DNA from: Fomitopsis serialis
Taxonomy: Eukaryota; Basidiomycota; Agaricomycetes; Polyporales; Fomitopsidaceae
Assembly: GCF_022376445.1 (NCBI RefSeq)
Contig: NW_025954994.1
Span: forward strand, 124,001-188,000
Direction: 5' to 3'
DNA: 64,000 nucleotides
A program made the translations under genes and the position numbers. The notes below the pieces were generated by a model that saw only the letters and a list, made by a program, of their open reading frames with translations, was not told where the DNA came from and did not search any database. Positions 33,856 through 46,309 of the stretch are shown here, in pieces. Numbering within the stretch: the first letter of the stretch is position 1; every line of letters starts with the position of its first letter.

Positions 33856-35514
33856 TCAGAAATGCGCCGGCATGTAGTCGAAGAACGTGTACTGTCGCAT
33901 CAACCACTCCCAATCCGCGCACCCGAAGTCTTCTACCATTCGGAAGTGCACCTTTTTCGAGGGCCACGGTGGCATCACCACACGCAGCTCGCCATCGTGC
34001 CTCTCCACATCATAGAAACGGTCTTGGAAGGATACGATTCGCAGGTTACGGGCACCACGGATGAACTGGTTCGGCGTAAGGACCGCCGCACCGTGCACCT
34101 GGACGTCCACAAACTCGAGCGCGGGCAGCCGGGCCCACTGTGAGACGGGCGAGCACGTCAGGTCTTGCGAGAGTTGCAGTAGAAATTGAACACCCACCAA
34201 CTCGGCGAACGTCTCCTTGTTCGCAAACCCGCGATCAAAGTCCAGGGCAAGGGCAGTCAGGCTGGTAGGGAGGCGGTCCACAAGACGGTGTATCCAATCC
34301 TTTGTCGGCGTGGCATCACACGCAAGAAACAGTCCAAGCACCTCCAGATTCTCCAGAGTGGCCAACGCCTCGAAAAGCGGCTCCGCGGCTGCAGCAGTGA
34401 GGTTGCACTTCGTCACAAATCTGCGCAGCCGGGGTCTGCCCTTCAGGAAGCTGCACAGTGCGTCGATCTGCGGCGGCGTCATACGCTCGTCCTCAGGTCC
34501 GATCGCGAGGGAATCGAAGGACGGCAGGTTGAGCGGCAGCACCTGTAATGCGCCATACATCTCTTCCTGCGGCTCGTCATCCATGGATTGCAGTGGCACC
34601 ATGGTAAGCGACTCCAAACATGGAACCTTGCGCACGATGTTTTGGAGGTCCCTCGGCGCATATGCATCTTCAAAGAGCAACTCCAGATCAGTTATGTTAT
34701 CGAGAAGACACGATTCGACGCCGTCCACGCCAGGAAGAGGGCACTGCATCTTCTCCCACAGAGATTCTAGCACGGGCGCGGGATCCGCCATGTTGAAGAG
34801 CTCATCGCGGTCATCGCGGCCCACTGTGGTGCGGATCGACCTGACGCTCCGGAGCAGCTGTACAGGGAGACTTGGCCACGAGAAGAGTCTGTCGACGGAA
34901 TGCGAACGCGCTGTAAGAGCAAATGTCGCAACGTAAAGCGACTGCTACGTACGGCGCCTCGAATTGCTCCAACAGAGGACATGACTCTGCCAGTTTCTGG
35001 ACTATGTTCTCAGTCGGTCTCGGGCAGGACCAATGCCACTGGAACACACGGAGATTCTTGAGGGAGGGAATGGCAGCAAGTAGGCGATCTATCATACGCC
35101 GGGTTATTACTGCTGCCCGTACGGATACCTTCCGTAAGACCTACCGATCTGCACCGCGACTGCCGCCTCACTTACATCATCCGCATTGCATGCTTGAACC
35201 TGCAACGACTTCACGACCCGTCCAAACGCCAGGTCGCTCGCTATGCGCTCGAGGATCTCCAGTGAGCGGCGCGTCCGCCTTTCCTCTACAAGACGCAAGG
35301 ATGCGCGGATGTGAGGAAAGCCCTCCGGCGCAAGATCATGCGCCTCAAGCGTGCCGAGGCCGAGCGCGATGCGCGCGAAGACAGTGGAGAGGGCGACGTC
35401 GTGAAAGAGCTTGTTTACTGATAGACAAGTGCGGGCGGCGTCAAGCGGTAGGCTCTCGACGATCTTGACCCAAAGCTCGGGAGGCAGATGAGATACGTAT
35501 TGTTCTGTTGGCAT
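33856..35514 (-). CDS. F-box/leucine-rich-repeat protein (F3)
   Basis: F-box protein, likely an SCF ubiquitin ligase adaptor. Exon 1 runs from the ATG at 35514 (MPTEQYVSHLPPELWVKIV) to about 35176 and contains the F-box (CLSVNKLFHDVALSTVF). A middle exon encodes MIDRLLAAIPSLKNLRVFQW and ends at 34953. The last exon runs from 34888 (LFSWPSLPVQLL) to the stop and holds leucine-rich segments and the family C-terminal signature KVHFRMVEDFGCADWEWLM. The intron 34952-34889 is 64 nt, GT-AG. The junction between exons 1 and 2 (about 35175-35100) is unclear: either choice gives an unusually short (~35 nt) intron. Unlike F2 and F4, no intron precedes the last ~90 codons. It is the most divergent of the four paralogues. 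Confidence 0.75.
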
Positions 35515-36334
35515 TGTGGATAGTCTATTCGTCTGTCGGTGAGGTGAACACCAGTTTCGAAGTAGAGCGCCAGGAGTGGGAGTGGGGTGTTTGGAACACG
35601 TCGATTGTCACCCGGCCTCGCTGACTTATACCCTTGCAATCAGCGGCTATCATTGTCAATAGCGATTGAGCACGTACCAGTCGGTCACAAGCAGGCGTCG
35701 ACGGGCGTAGCAAGTCTGTGCCCAATGTGAGTAAAACTCTGGTGCACCCCGGCTCGGATAGGATACTCGCGCGCACACTGATGAAGGCGGTGTACTCGGC
35801 CTCACGGATCGCTATGTAAGTGCCCGCGGCGCTGACTGCATCTACCGTGTACGTGAGACTTGCTCAGATTTGCCTCGAATAGAGTGTATATTACCCCGTA
35901 CTGTACTCTTTGAAGCTACTTCAACTTGACTTCAACTGATCTTGAGTATACGTACGTCTCAGTTCGCGCGTATCCAACTTGATCAGAGTGATGCCTGAGT
36001 TACAGACGGAAGAACGTTGTAGAAAGCGTAAGTCTGGCTTGGAATCTGGCTCAGAATTCTGTGGTACATGAAACACTCAAAGTTGTGAGCGGAAAGCTGA
36101 AGTGATGTGTTGGTTCGAGCCAAGTTACTTAGACGCTGGCATGCACCGATAAGTAGGCAACTCACATGCTTACATCTAATTACTTATATAACTAGTTGCA
36201 GTTTTGTGAAGCTTAACATTTTCGTAGTCTTCGAAGTACTACTCGACAATTTGTATGCTGTGATACCTCGAACACACATTATCATGTCCCTCAGCGACGG
36301 CTGTTCCATATGTCAACACCATACTCATCACACT
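35515..36334. other. Intergenic
   Basis: Upstream of F3 and downstream of F4, both on the minus strand. No gene, RNA or repeat is seen. Confidence 0.4.
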
Positions 36335-37946
36335 TCAAATCCGACGAACGTGTTCGGGCGGTATATAGTCCCGCATCAGCCACTCCCAGTCTCGACTGCC
36401 AAAATCAGCGGCCGTCCGAAACTCGACTTTAGTCTGAGACCAAGGGTTGCTGAGCGTAACTCCGTCGTTCATACGCTCTACCTCGCGGAAGCACGGACCA
36501 TGGCCTACGAGCCTAAGAGACGTGCACGCGGTTGCGAGCTCGAGCGTTTCCACGATCGGATGATGCTTGTTGTCGTCGATGTGGGTGAAGACGAGCTTCG
36601 GGAGGCCTGTCCACTGGAGAAGACCATGAGTATCACACTGGATGAGACAGCGATGAGGTAGTGCGTACCAGATCAATCCACGAGCAGTGTTGGTCCAAGT
36701 CGCTGTAGTCAAGCCAGAGACGTAACGCTGTTAAGCTTCCAGGGATTGCACGCTTCAAAGCGCAGAGCTGGGCCTCTCCGTTGACATGGAATGCGAGATG
36801 AATGCCTAGCACTTCCAAGTCCGGTAGTGACTGCATGACAAGAGATAAGTCATCGATGGTGCTTTGTTCATCATTGTAGTCCAGACACCGTAGTTTCTTC
36901 TTCGTCTGAATAAAGCCCCCAAACGCCCTCCGCTCCATTTCATTCGCGGAAGGCGAATAGAGCTTCAGGTGCGTGAGGTGAGGAAGCGCGTTGGGGTTTG
37001 CCGCTAGAGCAGCAAAGAGATCCGTTGAATCACCCGGGCAGTAGAGGACAATTTGCAGGGACTCGAGCCGCTCGTGGCAGTGATGAAAAAGGAGGGTGAT
37101 GTTGCCGAGATGGCAGGCGTCGTCGATCGTCAGATCACTCAACTCCTGCAGGATATGTATCGGACACTCCCAAATCGCCTGGCTAGGGGCGGTGAGCCTA
37201 GCCAATGATCCTCTGCGGGCCTCAAGGAGCAATGCGAAGCGCGAACGATACGTGTCGTACGCCTGTGGGTCGACATCCCAGGGTTGTCGCTGAGCGTCAT
37301 ATAGGGCAATGTTCGTTGCTGCCAATTGCTTGAGAGCGTGCAGCGCATCCAAAGACTGAATCCTGAGAATAGTAATAATCGTGACAAGCAATATACGTTT
37401 AGAAGAATGTTGACACTCACGGCAGGTCGTATTCGCGAAGGTGGGTGCATGTCGACGCCAGTGTCTCCAGGAGCTCGGTGTCTGGGATCATGGTTGTGAT
37501 GGTGGTGTTAGTGTACCACACGAAGGTGCGCAGATTGTGTAAAGCGCTGATGGCTTTCGTAAGACAGCCTTTCCTCGGACTATGAGCACCGCTAGCAATG
37601 CAAGGAACGATACTCGCTTACATAACTCGAATATCGCATCATTGGTTGCGAATGCGAGTATGTAGAGATGTTTGACATAAGAGGCGAAGACGGGATCAGT
37701 GATGATGCGTAGCAGTGCGGCGCACGACCGCTGCCCGCTACTCCGTATGGGTACAGTGATAGGGACACCGTAGATGAACTGCCAGGATCCGAACTGAATA
37801 CGGAGTGTCGAGAAGAGCGAGCGAGCGGCGAGGTCGTGAAAAACTCTGGAGACAAAAAGGCATTCTCGTGTCGTGGACTGCGGAAGATATCTGAGAACCA
37901 TCTGCCAGATTTCTGGAGGAATCTGTCCAGACAAATGCATCGACAT
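36335..37946 (-). CDS. F-box/leucine-rich-repeat protein (F4, intact)
   Basis: Predicted 481-aa F-box protein. Four exons: 37946-37622, 37568-37421, 37362-36669 and 36613-36335, all GT-AG. Exon sizes differ from F2 by only 0-6 nt. The F-box reads IPPEIWQMVLRYLPQST then CLFVSRVFHDLAARSLF. Leucine-rich segments include LSDLTIDDACHLGNITLLF, LPHLTHLKLYS and KKLRCLDYNDEQS. The C-terminus is KVEFRTAADFGSRDWEWLM. It sits 220 bp from the left end of the transposon, with no visible damage. The role as ubiquitin ligase adaptor is inferred from the F-box; the target is unknown. Confidence 0.85.
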
Positions 37947-38165
37947 TTCCGCGAAGAAATGCTTCTTCCTGGGGCGAGCAATCTGTCAGTCGCACGGTTC
38001 GCATACAGATTAAACATCATCTCACTGCAAACGGACTTCCTTGTACTCAGCCTTCGTACAGTCTTGGCAGAGAGAATATCCTGATTTTTCCTTGTCGTGT
38101 TCCCGTTAGACAAGAGCGGAGACAGAGCCTGGGTCGAGGTAATAAGTGGAATAAGTTGCCTCCTA

Positions 38166-38240
38166 CACCGCTATAGATTCGACCGGTGGAAATCCGCCGG
38201 GATGACAGCAGGTGGAATCCAGTAGACTGTCCAGTGGGTG
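38166..38240 (+). repeat. Left terminal inverted repeat
   Basis: Pairs with 46537-46611. Shared blocks include GACC-GT-GGAA, CC-CCGGG, TGGAATCCAG and CAGTGG. Several mismatches and one indel indicate an old or naturally imperfect TIR. Confidence 0.7.
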
Positions 38241-38496
38241 GCCGCTGGAAAACACGACTTCTGGTATCCAGTCGGCGACCCAGTGGCAGAGCTGTCGGGC
38301 CAGTGGCAACCCGGGGAGGGGACTCACGTGATGTAACGACTTAGAGATTGCGCGGCGATCCAGTACAGTAGCATTACGTCTGGTGTAGAGCACGCGAATA
38401 CCATACCATTGCTCGAATCAATACAAGTTACGATGCAAGAAGACACAAGCCCTCAGGCAATGCTCCGTCATCCTCGCTGTATGTAACCGTGTTTAC
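38241..38496. other. Left subterminal region
   Basis: Holds CCAGTGG-type repeats (38278, 38297) and a CACGTGATG box near 38335. It presumably contains the promoter of the transposase-like gene. TCACGTG also occurs near the right end (46452). Confidence 0.5.
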
Positions 38497-41400
38497 ATGT
38501 CCAATACAACGACCTCATGGCACACTGCAGTCTTCACTGCCCTGAACTCGAAGAAGTGGCGTTGCGAAATCTGTCCAAACCAAAACTTTCAGAAGCTTTC
38601 TCTCGCTATACGACACGAGGGAACCACAGAGCACGTACGCGAAATCCGCCGCAAAGACGCAGTCGACTTCGCGCCCGACTGGATGGCGCCGCAGGACGAT
38701 TCGGAGCGTGATACTTCATTTGATCCAAATACCCTCCCCGGAACAGTGACTCCTGGCAGCATGCATACGCATGGCGATACGGGCGCGATGCCTTATGCGG
38801 AACCATTCTTCAACGAGCTCTGCGAAGATCTATCTGCAGCAATGTCAGCTGCTGATCACTTCATGTCACAGACACACCTGGGGTCAATTCACGGACCAGC
38901 ACTGGAGGACGACGATGACGAGCAGATATATGATGACTGGAGTGGTACCTTGGCTGCAGGAACAGTGGATGAAAGTCTCGATGCACTCGCCGACCGAGAA
39001 GACGACTTACGTGATCCCTTGTCGGGAAATGACAGTCTCGCAGACGGTGACCTTCGACACGCGCCAGACTTCGGGATGGACTTCGATTTTGCCAGTCTCC
39101 AGAAGTTGCTCGGTAAGCAAATACTTTCGATGTTCGGAAATGTGGTCTCACCGCTGAAATGATTCAGATTCCGGTCCCGACAATCTGGCGGGATTGCTGG
39201 ATGATCAAGACTGGTCTCCGTGGAAAGATAAAGAGGTACGCACCTGCGGCAATGACATTACCAATATATCATCTTAACAGATGATGCAGCACTGCCTCAT
39301 GGACATCCTGAGCGCGTTCCCTCGTGCGCTTTTCTCAGAGAATGAACTTGAGGCCGCGAAATGGTTCGCTGAACGGCATGGAGCCACTGGGCTTCCGAAC
39401 GTCGGGCAAGTTAAACATCAGCGGGAACGGATCCTGAATACAGCGGGGCTTGATGTCCGAACCCACGAAGGAGGCTTGGGTGATCGGTATAGTGCTTGCA
39501 CGATTGAGCGGATAATTGCAGACGTAAGTACCGACTTTTTATGTGTACCGACGCCGAGATGACTTACATATATCCTCTCGTGGATGGTTAGGAGTTCCGC
39601 AATCCCTTGGTTCGCCCCTTTGTATTTACATATGCTGAAGACACCCGAGATACGTTGTCTGAAGCACGCCAAGCTGCGAAATGGCTATGGGAAGTGGACC
39701 CGAATGCGAGTGGCCCTATGGCGCGATCCGAGCAGGGGAAGGACTACTTCGTCAATGAGATTTCAATGGCGAACCTGGACAGCTTTGGCCGAATCGGACC
39801 TGTCATGATTCGACGGTGGTTCATGCGCAAGGAGGAGCTGTTTGCACGGGTCAACCCACTGCTGATCGACAGTAACGACTCGACGTACATAGTGGATGAA
39901 CGCACGGCTGCAGCATTCGATCTACCTCTTGGCGCATTTTTTTTGAACGCCATCGACCTGCAGAACACGACTGTCCAACGTCAGTATGGCTTGCCGTCGA
40001 CAGCAAACATTGCAGGTAAGCGAATCAAAACGTGAATGCAAACAACTCATGCTTACCTGTGGCATCAGGGGTCATATACAACGAGGATCCTTATGCGCCG
40101 TTGAACGGTTGGCCATCCCCGCAAATTAACCCGTGGCGAGAAAGAGCAAGGGGGAAGCGTGTGTTATCGCTACCACTGTGGCTATACTGCGATGACACAT
40201 CCGGGAACACGTCAAAGAAATGGAATAAGCACAATTCGATTCTGCTTACCCTTGCTGGCCTCCCCCGGAAACTCGCCCAGCTGCTGTACAACATCCACTT
40301 CGTCTCGACATCCAACATCGCATCACCATTAGAGATGATGGAGTATCTCGTGCAGACGTTACGGTAAGCATATCTGTAGTTGTTGCAGTTGTGTGCTCAT
40401 ACCTTTGTCAGTGAGACACGCCATAATGGCATCGAGGTGTGGGATTGCTTGTTCGGCGAGGACGTACTAGTCGTGCCATGGGTTCTTGCCTTTCTGGGTG
40501 ACAACCCAATGTCGAGCGAGTTCGCGTCCCATATCGGGATGAGCGGGCGGTGTTATTGCCGGATCTGCAGGACACATAACGCCCAAGATAACCCACGAGA
40601 ATGTTTAGATGCCTTCATGAAGGTACGCACCACGCGAATGCGTTGGGAATTGATGACTTATAATTCGTATAGCCAGGCGAGCCACGCACCGCTACAGATA
40701 CACGACGGGACCTTGAAGAGCAGTTGAACAAAGCTCTCGGAGGAGCTCCGAGCAGCGTGGATGGTCTCGCAACTTTGTCGGGTACCAAGGATAAGTACTT
40801 GCTTCACTTTATCGAGAGTCTACAAAAGGCGGCGAAGGATGTCCGGGAGGGAATGAAGGGTCAGCCTGCCAAGCCGGGCATGTCAAAGGCAGATGTGGTG
40901 AGGGAGGCCCTGCAAACGCTTCGTCGTGCGATGCCCGACAACCTGTTCAATCCCACATTACTGTAGTATTCAATTCAATCCGGCGCAGGTTGTGACTGTG
41001 ACAGCCGCGCCGCCGCCAGGCGGCGCGGCGCGAGCGACGGTGACGTGTGACAAAGACGGTGCAGACGGTGTGGCGGAGCGTCGATGGGCTATAAACGTCG
41101 TCGAAACGAGTGCTGAGGCCGCCGCCGGAGGCGGCCAAATTTTTGTGCATTTGTCACAACCGGCGGGCCCCCCAGTGACCCGTGACAAGGGTCCTTTACC
41201 GGTGTGGCGAGGGGCCTTGTGACGCGTGACCGCCGGACTGTATTGAATACTACAGTACTCATCCCGGGTAAGTGATGTGGAACTCAATGCAACACACGTC
41301 ATTGACACTCACATGTCCCCAGACTTTGATCCGAACCAAGACTCGCCTTTTGAGGCGCTTCACGTTGTCTTGCTCGGGGTTGTCAAGTATTTCTGGCGAG

Positions 41401-43467
41401 ACGCCGTTGCCCGCCAGACGGCAGATGGCAAGGAAATCCTCAAGGCGCGCCTCACGAGCGTCGATGTTTCAGGCCTTGACATCAGTCCGCTACGTGCGCA
41501 GACCCTTGTTCAGTACGCCGGGTCGCTTGTGGGGCGTGATTTCCGTGCCATACTCCAGGTGGCGCCTACAGTCCTGTACGGACTAATCCCGAGTGAAGCA
41601 TACGAGGCGTGGACAGCCCTCTGTCGTTTGGCACCATTGATCTTCCAGCCGCAAATCGAGAACACACCAGATTACTTTGTGAGTACTGCAATTTCATAGA
41701 TTACTAGGTGATACTTGCTTAGCCTTTGATCGAACGCAGCGCCGCCTCGAACATAGCGTGTATGACTTCCTTGCGGCGACAGCCCTCTGGACGACTCGTT
41801 GGTTCAATAAACCAAAGTTTCACTTGTTTCTGCATCTTGCACTGCACATTCGCCGATTTGGACCTGCAATTCTCTGTTCAACAGAAGGCTTCGAGTCGTA
41901 CAATTTTGTCATTCGCCTACGCAGTGTGCATTCAAATCGACATGCACCGAGCAAGGACATTGCGCAGGCATTCAGCTTCTTGCACGCTGTACGTCATCTC
42001 GTCAGTGGAGGTTGGTACCTCTGCGATGGCACTGGAGCCTCACTGGATAAGCCACGCCAGGCCGGCGACGGTGTTCTGTCACTACTGCAAGATGATGTTC
42101 TTGTGCGGCTGCTAGGGATGGAAGGTCTACGCAAAGCATTGTCGTCAGCCGAACCCGTCTCTCATAAAGTACTTGGGATGACTGAACGTGGTATCCGGCC
42201 ACAAATTCAAGCGTGTCGCACAGCAGCTCGTACGTTCCAATATATATATATATTATGTTGTTCTCGATATGCTCAACGAAACTTTCAGCTCAATTTATTG
42301 CACTCCGCGGAGAGAGCTCAGGACGTACCATTGCTAGTACACTGAGTGCCGCGGCAGGCTTTGTCGATCCAGCCAGATATACTGCGAATGTGATCTCTTG
42401 CAAGTCTGTCCTTCTGGCGAGTGGGGATCGAGTCAAAGTGCACGATTTTGTGCTCTGGCGGCCCGACTCGGACGCGCACCATATGCACCCGAGGCTCGCA
42501 CAGGTTAACGAAATCCTTGTCGTTTTGGATACACATGCTGTCCTCGGTATATTGTCAACCCCTTGCAAGATTGGCGAAGCGGTCATGCCTTACCGTGTGC
42601 CGTCGGTCAAGCGGCTGACAGGAGAGCGTATTTTTCTGGGGCACCACGTCAGCACCAATTCCTACATCACCAATGATAGTACTAACATCGAATCAGGACA
42701 TCCTGTGTACGGCTAATGTCGTGCACAATTGCGCAAAGCATCAGTGTGCCGTGACCCGGACGAAAGTGATCTACCAGGAACGACATCAGACCGAGTTCAA
42801 GGACAATGAAATACATCACCTATCGGATCAAGACAATCTTGTGTTGAACCTCGCTCAGCTACGTGATGCTGCCGTCTTGCAATTGTTGCAGCCAGACGTC
42901 CGGTATCCGGGTATTGAACACGCGCTACTTCTGGACGAGGCGGTGAAGGTTCGTCGGCGCAGGGATGCTGAAGACGAAGCTTCAGAGCAGTCGAAGAAGA
43001 AAAGAAAACGTACCAAGGCCCCAGCACATCCAGCGGCACCACCCGCTGCAGCCGTGCCTGGCCCTAGTACTGCATCGACTACCAGTGTACACGCTCCGAG
43101 TCGGCCTGTGGAGCATGGCACGACGGCGGTGGTGCAGGCAACTCTGCAACGGCCGCCTGCAGACCCAGTACCTGCGCAACCACTTCATTTTCAGCCGGCT
43201 CAGAGCCCCGGCATCTCGTATACAATAGGCATGCATGGCAACATCCCTCAGCCATTGCCTATGAACATAGATGTCGCAGAGCTCGCCGGGCCCGAAAGAC
43301 ACGCACGTACCACTGCCTGGGAGTCGCATTATCACGACCCATCCCGGACTCACACCGACACTCCCTCACGCTCATTCGTGACAACTCCCCATCCTCCTGA
43401 CAGCCGTAGTCAGTTGTCGCATGCACCATTTGGATGGACCCTGCAGGCGCAGGGTGACCGCCGGTGA
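38497..43467 (+). pseudogene. Large transposase-like gene, interrupted by a MITE
   Basis: A gene type I recall as highly repeated in Agaricomycetes but without an accepted function; its place between TIRs marks it as the likely transposase. Eleven exons join in phase: 38497-39112, 39168-39235, 39281-39523, 39592-40015, 40069-40363, 40412-40622, 40673-41267 (holding the MITE), 41323-41678, 41740-42229, 42289-42647 and 42697-43467. The N-terminus has a C-x2-C motif (RCEICPNQNF) followed by H, possibly a zinc finger. The core includes LPLWLYCDDTSGN and CRICRTH. After the MITE come DSPFEALHVVLLGVVKYFW, FNKPKFHLFLHLALHIRRFG and GFESYNFVIRLRSVHSNR. The tail has KKKRKRTK and is Pro-rich. The MITE introduces a TAG three bases after 40960, so the present copy should give a truncated protein of about 710 aa. 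Confidence 0.75.
40961..41255 (+). mobile_element. 295-bp MITE with 25-bp TIRs, TA target site
   Basis: The ends are inverted repeats of 25 bp with two mismatches: both start CTGTAGTATTCAAT and finish TCCGGCG. TA lies on each side (40959-40960 and 41256-41257), the target duplication expected of Tc1/mariner-type elements. Internal sequence is very GC-rich with two hairpins: an 11-bp stem at 41004-41029 and a 7-bp stem at 41117-41136. Paired GTGAC boxes occur at about 40992, 41040, 41175 and 41219. There is no coding capacity. Ignoring it and one TA restores exon continuity, a GTAAGT donor and the frame of the host gene. Confidence 0.85.
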
Positions 43468-44516
43468 AGACTCCAATACGAGTACTAGTAAGCGTACAGT
43501 AGTGTTTCGCGCAGAAATGTAACATTGCTCACCTGTCATTGAATGTACCTTGGCTCGGGAGCACGCATTATGACTCCAATCTTGAACTGCTGTGAGCCTT
43601 GAGGTGTTCTTCTGCCTGAAGAGCCTGAGCAATGCTCGCAGTCTGAGTCTGAGATGAAGGGCGTCACACATCGGCGCCTCGAGCATCGCCTTGTGAGGCC
43701 GTTCAAGTTCCGTACATCCATCGATTGATCCCAGTGTGTCCCACTTCGGCGCTGGGATGATCCCCAAACGTTCACTCTACTCAGACCACCACCATTCCAC
43801 GGGTCAAGGGTCAGTCGCCTCGCTGATTGTAGGACACATCTATGAATGATGGGTGCTTCGACTCGTAGGACGTCAGCCATGGTAAAGATGCTGAGATTAT
43901 TGCCTACGACTTGAATTGATAGTAGCTACTAGCCTTCAAATTTCGCACCGCAACGTTCACATTCAATGCACGTATTCGGCGACCAGGTATTACTAGTTTT
44001 GTACCGTGATCAGTGATGGAGCTCACTGTAAACTACACAGTGCAGACGAACAGGCAATATTACCAGGGCCATCATGATGCTCGCTGCCTGCCATACTTAC
44101 GGAGAGATAAATCCACCATACGGTATGTCCCGATGAGATTCCCTTGTTCCTGCTGTATCGCAGGATGCTTGTCCAGACTCGCCACTCATTCATCAATGTT
44201 TACGAACAACTTGAAGTCAGGATCGCGCAGTTTCGCCGTCTCCGGGATGTAGAGTTGCAGCCACGCCAACACAACGACAATATCTCAAACATCGGTGGTA
44301 TGGCTCAAGTTCAAGTTTCCTTCACTATTCATGCATTGCTGATTATTCTCAAACCACGCAACAGCTTTCCAGATTCGTCACTGGCCCAACGCGGGTGCAT
44401 CCGGGTCTGGCAGTGAGTGGACGCCTGTGGCGGCGAGCGTCAAACACTCACCATCTCTTTCGACTCCCTCCACTGACGCAGGCGTCGCCCACTCCGTCTT
44501 TTCTCCCTGTTTCAAA
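43468..44516. other. Inter-gene region inside the transposon
   Basis: An ATG-started frame of 114 codons (43880-43536, -) and a coding-like minus stretch (44377-44092, with YIPETAKLRDPDFKLF and NLIGTYRMVDLSL, ending at a GTAAGT donor) may be parts of a third, decayed minus-strand gene. The second stretch has two in-frame TGA codons. Neither is recognised. The rest is the presumed promoter of the accessory gene. Confidence 0.35.
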
Positions 44517-46309
44517 ATGCCTTCAAGTTACCCAGTTTTCATCCACCCTGATTCACCTCGTCACCGTGGCTCTACCATGGTACAGCGAGGCGGTCCGATT
44601 TCCCGCTACCATCCTTATGCAGGCCCTCCTTTGCGTCAGCCGCAGTCAGGACGCGAGCCTGATATTCCTCATTTTTCCCCAACTCCCTTGAACTGGTCTT
44701 CACAGCTGACCGACGAGAATGTTGATCCTCAGCATCCTACTACGCCGGCTATGCTCTTCGCTCCGTCGCACACCTTCCAGCACGAGCCAGCTGTCCCTGC
44801 TGACAGCATGGCAACGGCTCCGCTGTCGTTCAACAACAGCATCCAGAACCAACCGTTCTCTCTCCTCACTCCTCAAGGCCTCGATATGCACATCAACAAG
44901 CTCAAGCTTGATGCGCACCGTGAAGAAATTCACCGCTTCGCTGGCGTGAGTATTGTTGTGTCACCACCTGCCGAAACTGACGCACGTTCCTCAGATGAAC
45001 ACGGAACAGCAGAATATCACTCTCTTTACTATGATTTTGTCCAGGGACATCCGTAACGAAGACGGATCCGTGCTCGAGAGGATTGACAAGCGCTTCGAGC
45101 ATCTTGAAGAGCTCAATCAAGGATCCTGGCAAACAACAGCCATTCAGAAGGTAGGACAAACCACCACTAGTTTCCTTCAGTACTGACAATCAGATGCAGG
45201 CATTGCTGAAGGGCCTTGTTGGGCATTGGTTAATTCAGCCACTCGACACGTACGAGAAGTTCCACGAGTTGGTCGGGGTATGTTAGCAGCTCATATGTTG
45301 CAGTGGAACCATCTAATGCTGCATAGAAATACATCTATGCTCGCGCCGCCTGGCTGAAGCTCGGATTCTACGTCAATGACCCCATCGTTCGCATCACGAT
45401 CGACGACGAGTTGCGTCATATCGCCGGTGATATGAAGTCCGATTTTCGTAGGGAGGTGAGTGCCGAACCACACCCATCTTGATGGTATGTATTCACATTC
45501 ATTCTGCAGGTCGAGGACTCCATCGAGAAGAAGAAGAAACCATTGCATCAATTTGCCCGCAAGATGATTGACAAGTATCATCTCCCGAACGTACCTCGGG
45601 AGCCACCTCAGAGTATCCTGGCAACATTAGCTATGCTCGTAAGTTATCATTGTTGAATATATACGAAGTCGGAGAACATATACGTTATCCAGCGCGCCCT
45701 TGCTGGCGACCGGCAAATGATCGCTGGCGGAAGATTTTGGCCAGCTGCCGAGAAGCGACTCGTCGATGCATACGAGAAGAATCCGGGTGAGGAACGAGGG
45801 ATAGGCCCATCTTGGGACAAGTGAGTTCATACCTGTCTCTTTCAGATCCGTCGAGACTAATGGTTGGTATTAGGTGGGAGAAAGATATGATTGCAAAGGA
45901 TGAAGCCAAATTCGGGTATCCGCCTGCGGCCGACATTGCCCTGCTCACTTCTGCTCCGAGCCAGCTCCCCGCTGCCAACCTGGGACCAGTCTCGGTGGGC
46001 AGCACCGCGGACGCGCACACAGATGGCGATGACGAGATGGCTGGTGATGATTTCGGCCTGACAGCCCTAACCCCCAATGTCGCTGGCATTGCCAGTAACA
46101 TCCGCGTGAATCGGCGCACCACGCACACCGTGTTCACTCCCGAGCAGTTGAGTGGCGAAGTCACACTCGCGCAATTGGGGAACATTGCCGGGACCATTGA
46201 CGGCACTCGTGCTGCTCCCGCGCAAGGCCATCAGGGAGACGTCAGGGGGCCCGATGATGTTGGCGACATTGCTTCGACTACGATTACCTTCCAGAGGTCC
46301 TCTGCTTGA
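44517..46309 (+). CDS. Transposon accessory protein, 494 aa, unknown
   Basis: Not recognised. Seven exons join in phase with GT-AG introns of 49-60 nt: 44517-44945, 44995-45150, 45200-45277, 45327-45455, 45510-45638, 45693-45820 and 45874-46309. The N-terminal ~140 aa are Pro/Ser/His-rich and probably disordered (YHPYAGPPLRQPQ). The middle is helical and charged, with FEHLEELNQGSW, KYIYARAAWLKLGFYVND, ELRHIAGDMKSDFRRE and KKKKPLHQFARKMIDKYHLP. The C-terminus is acidic, then Ala/Thr-rich. There is no catalytic motif, signal peptide or membrane helix. It lies between the transposase-like gene and the right TIR, same strand. By analogy with CACTA TnpA it could bind the subterminal repeats; this is inference only. 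The frame is fully open, so it may still be made. Confidence 0.65.
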
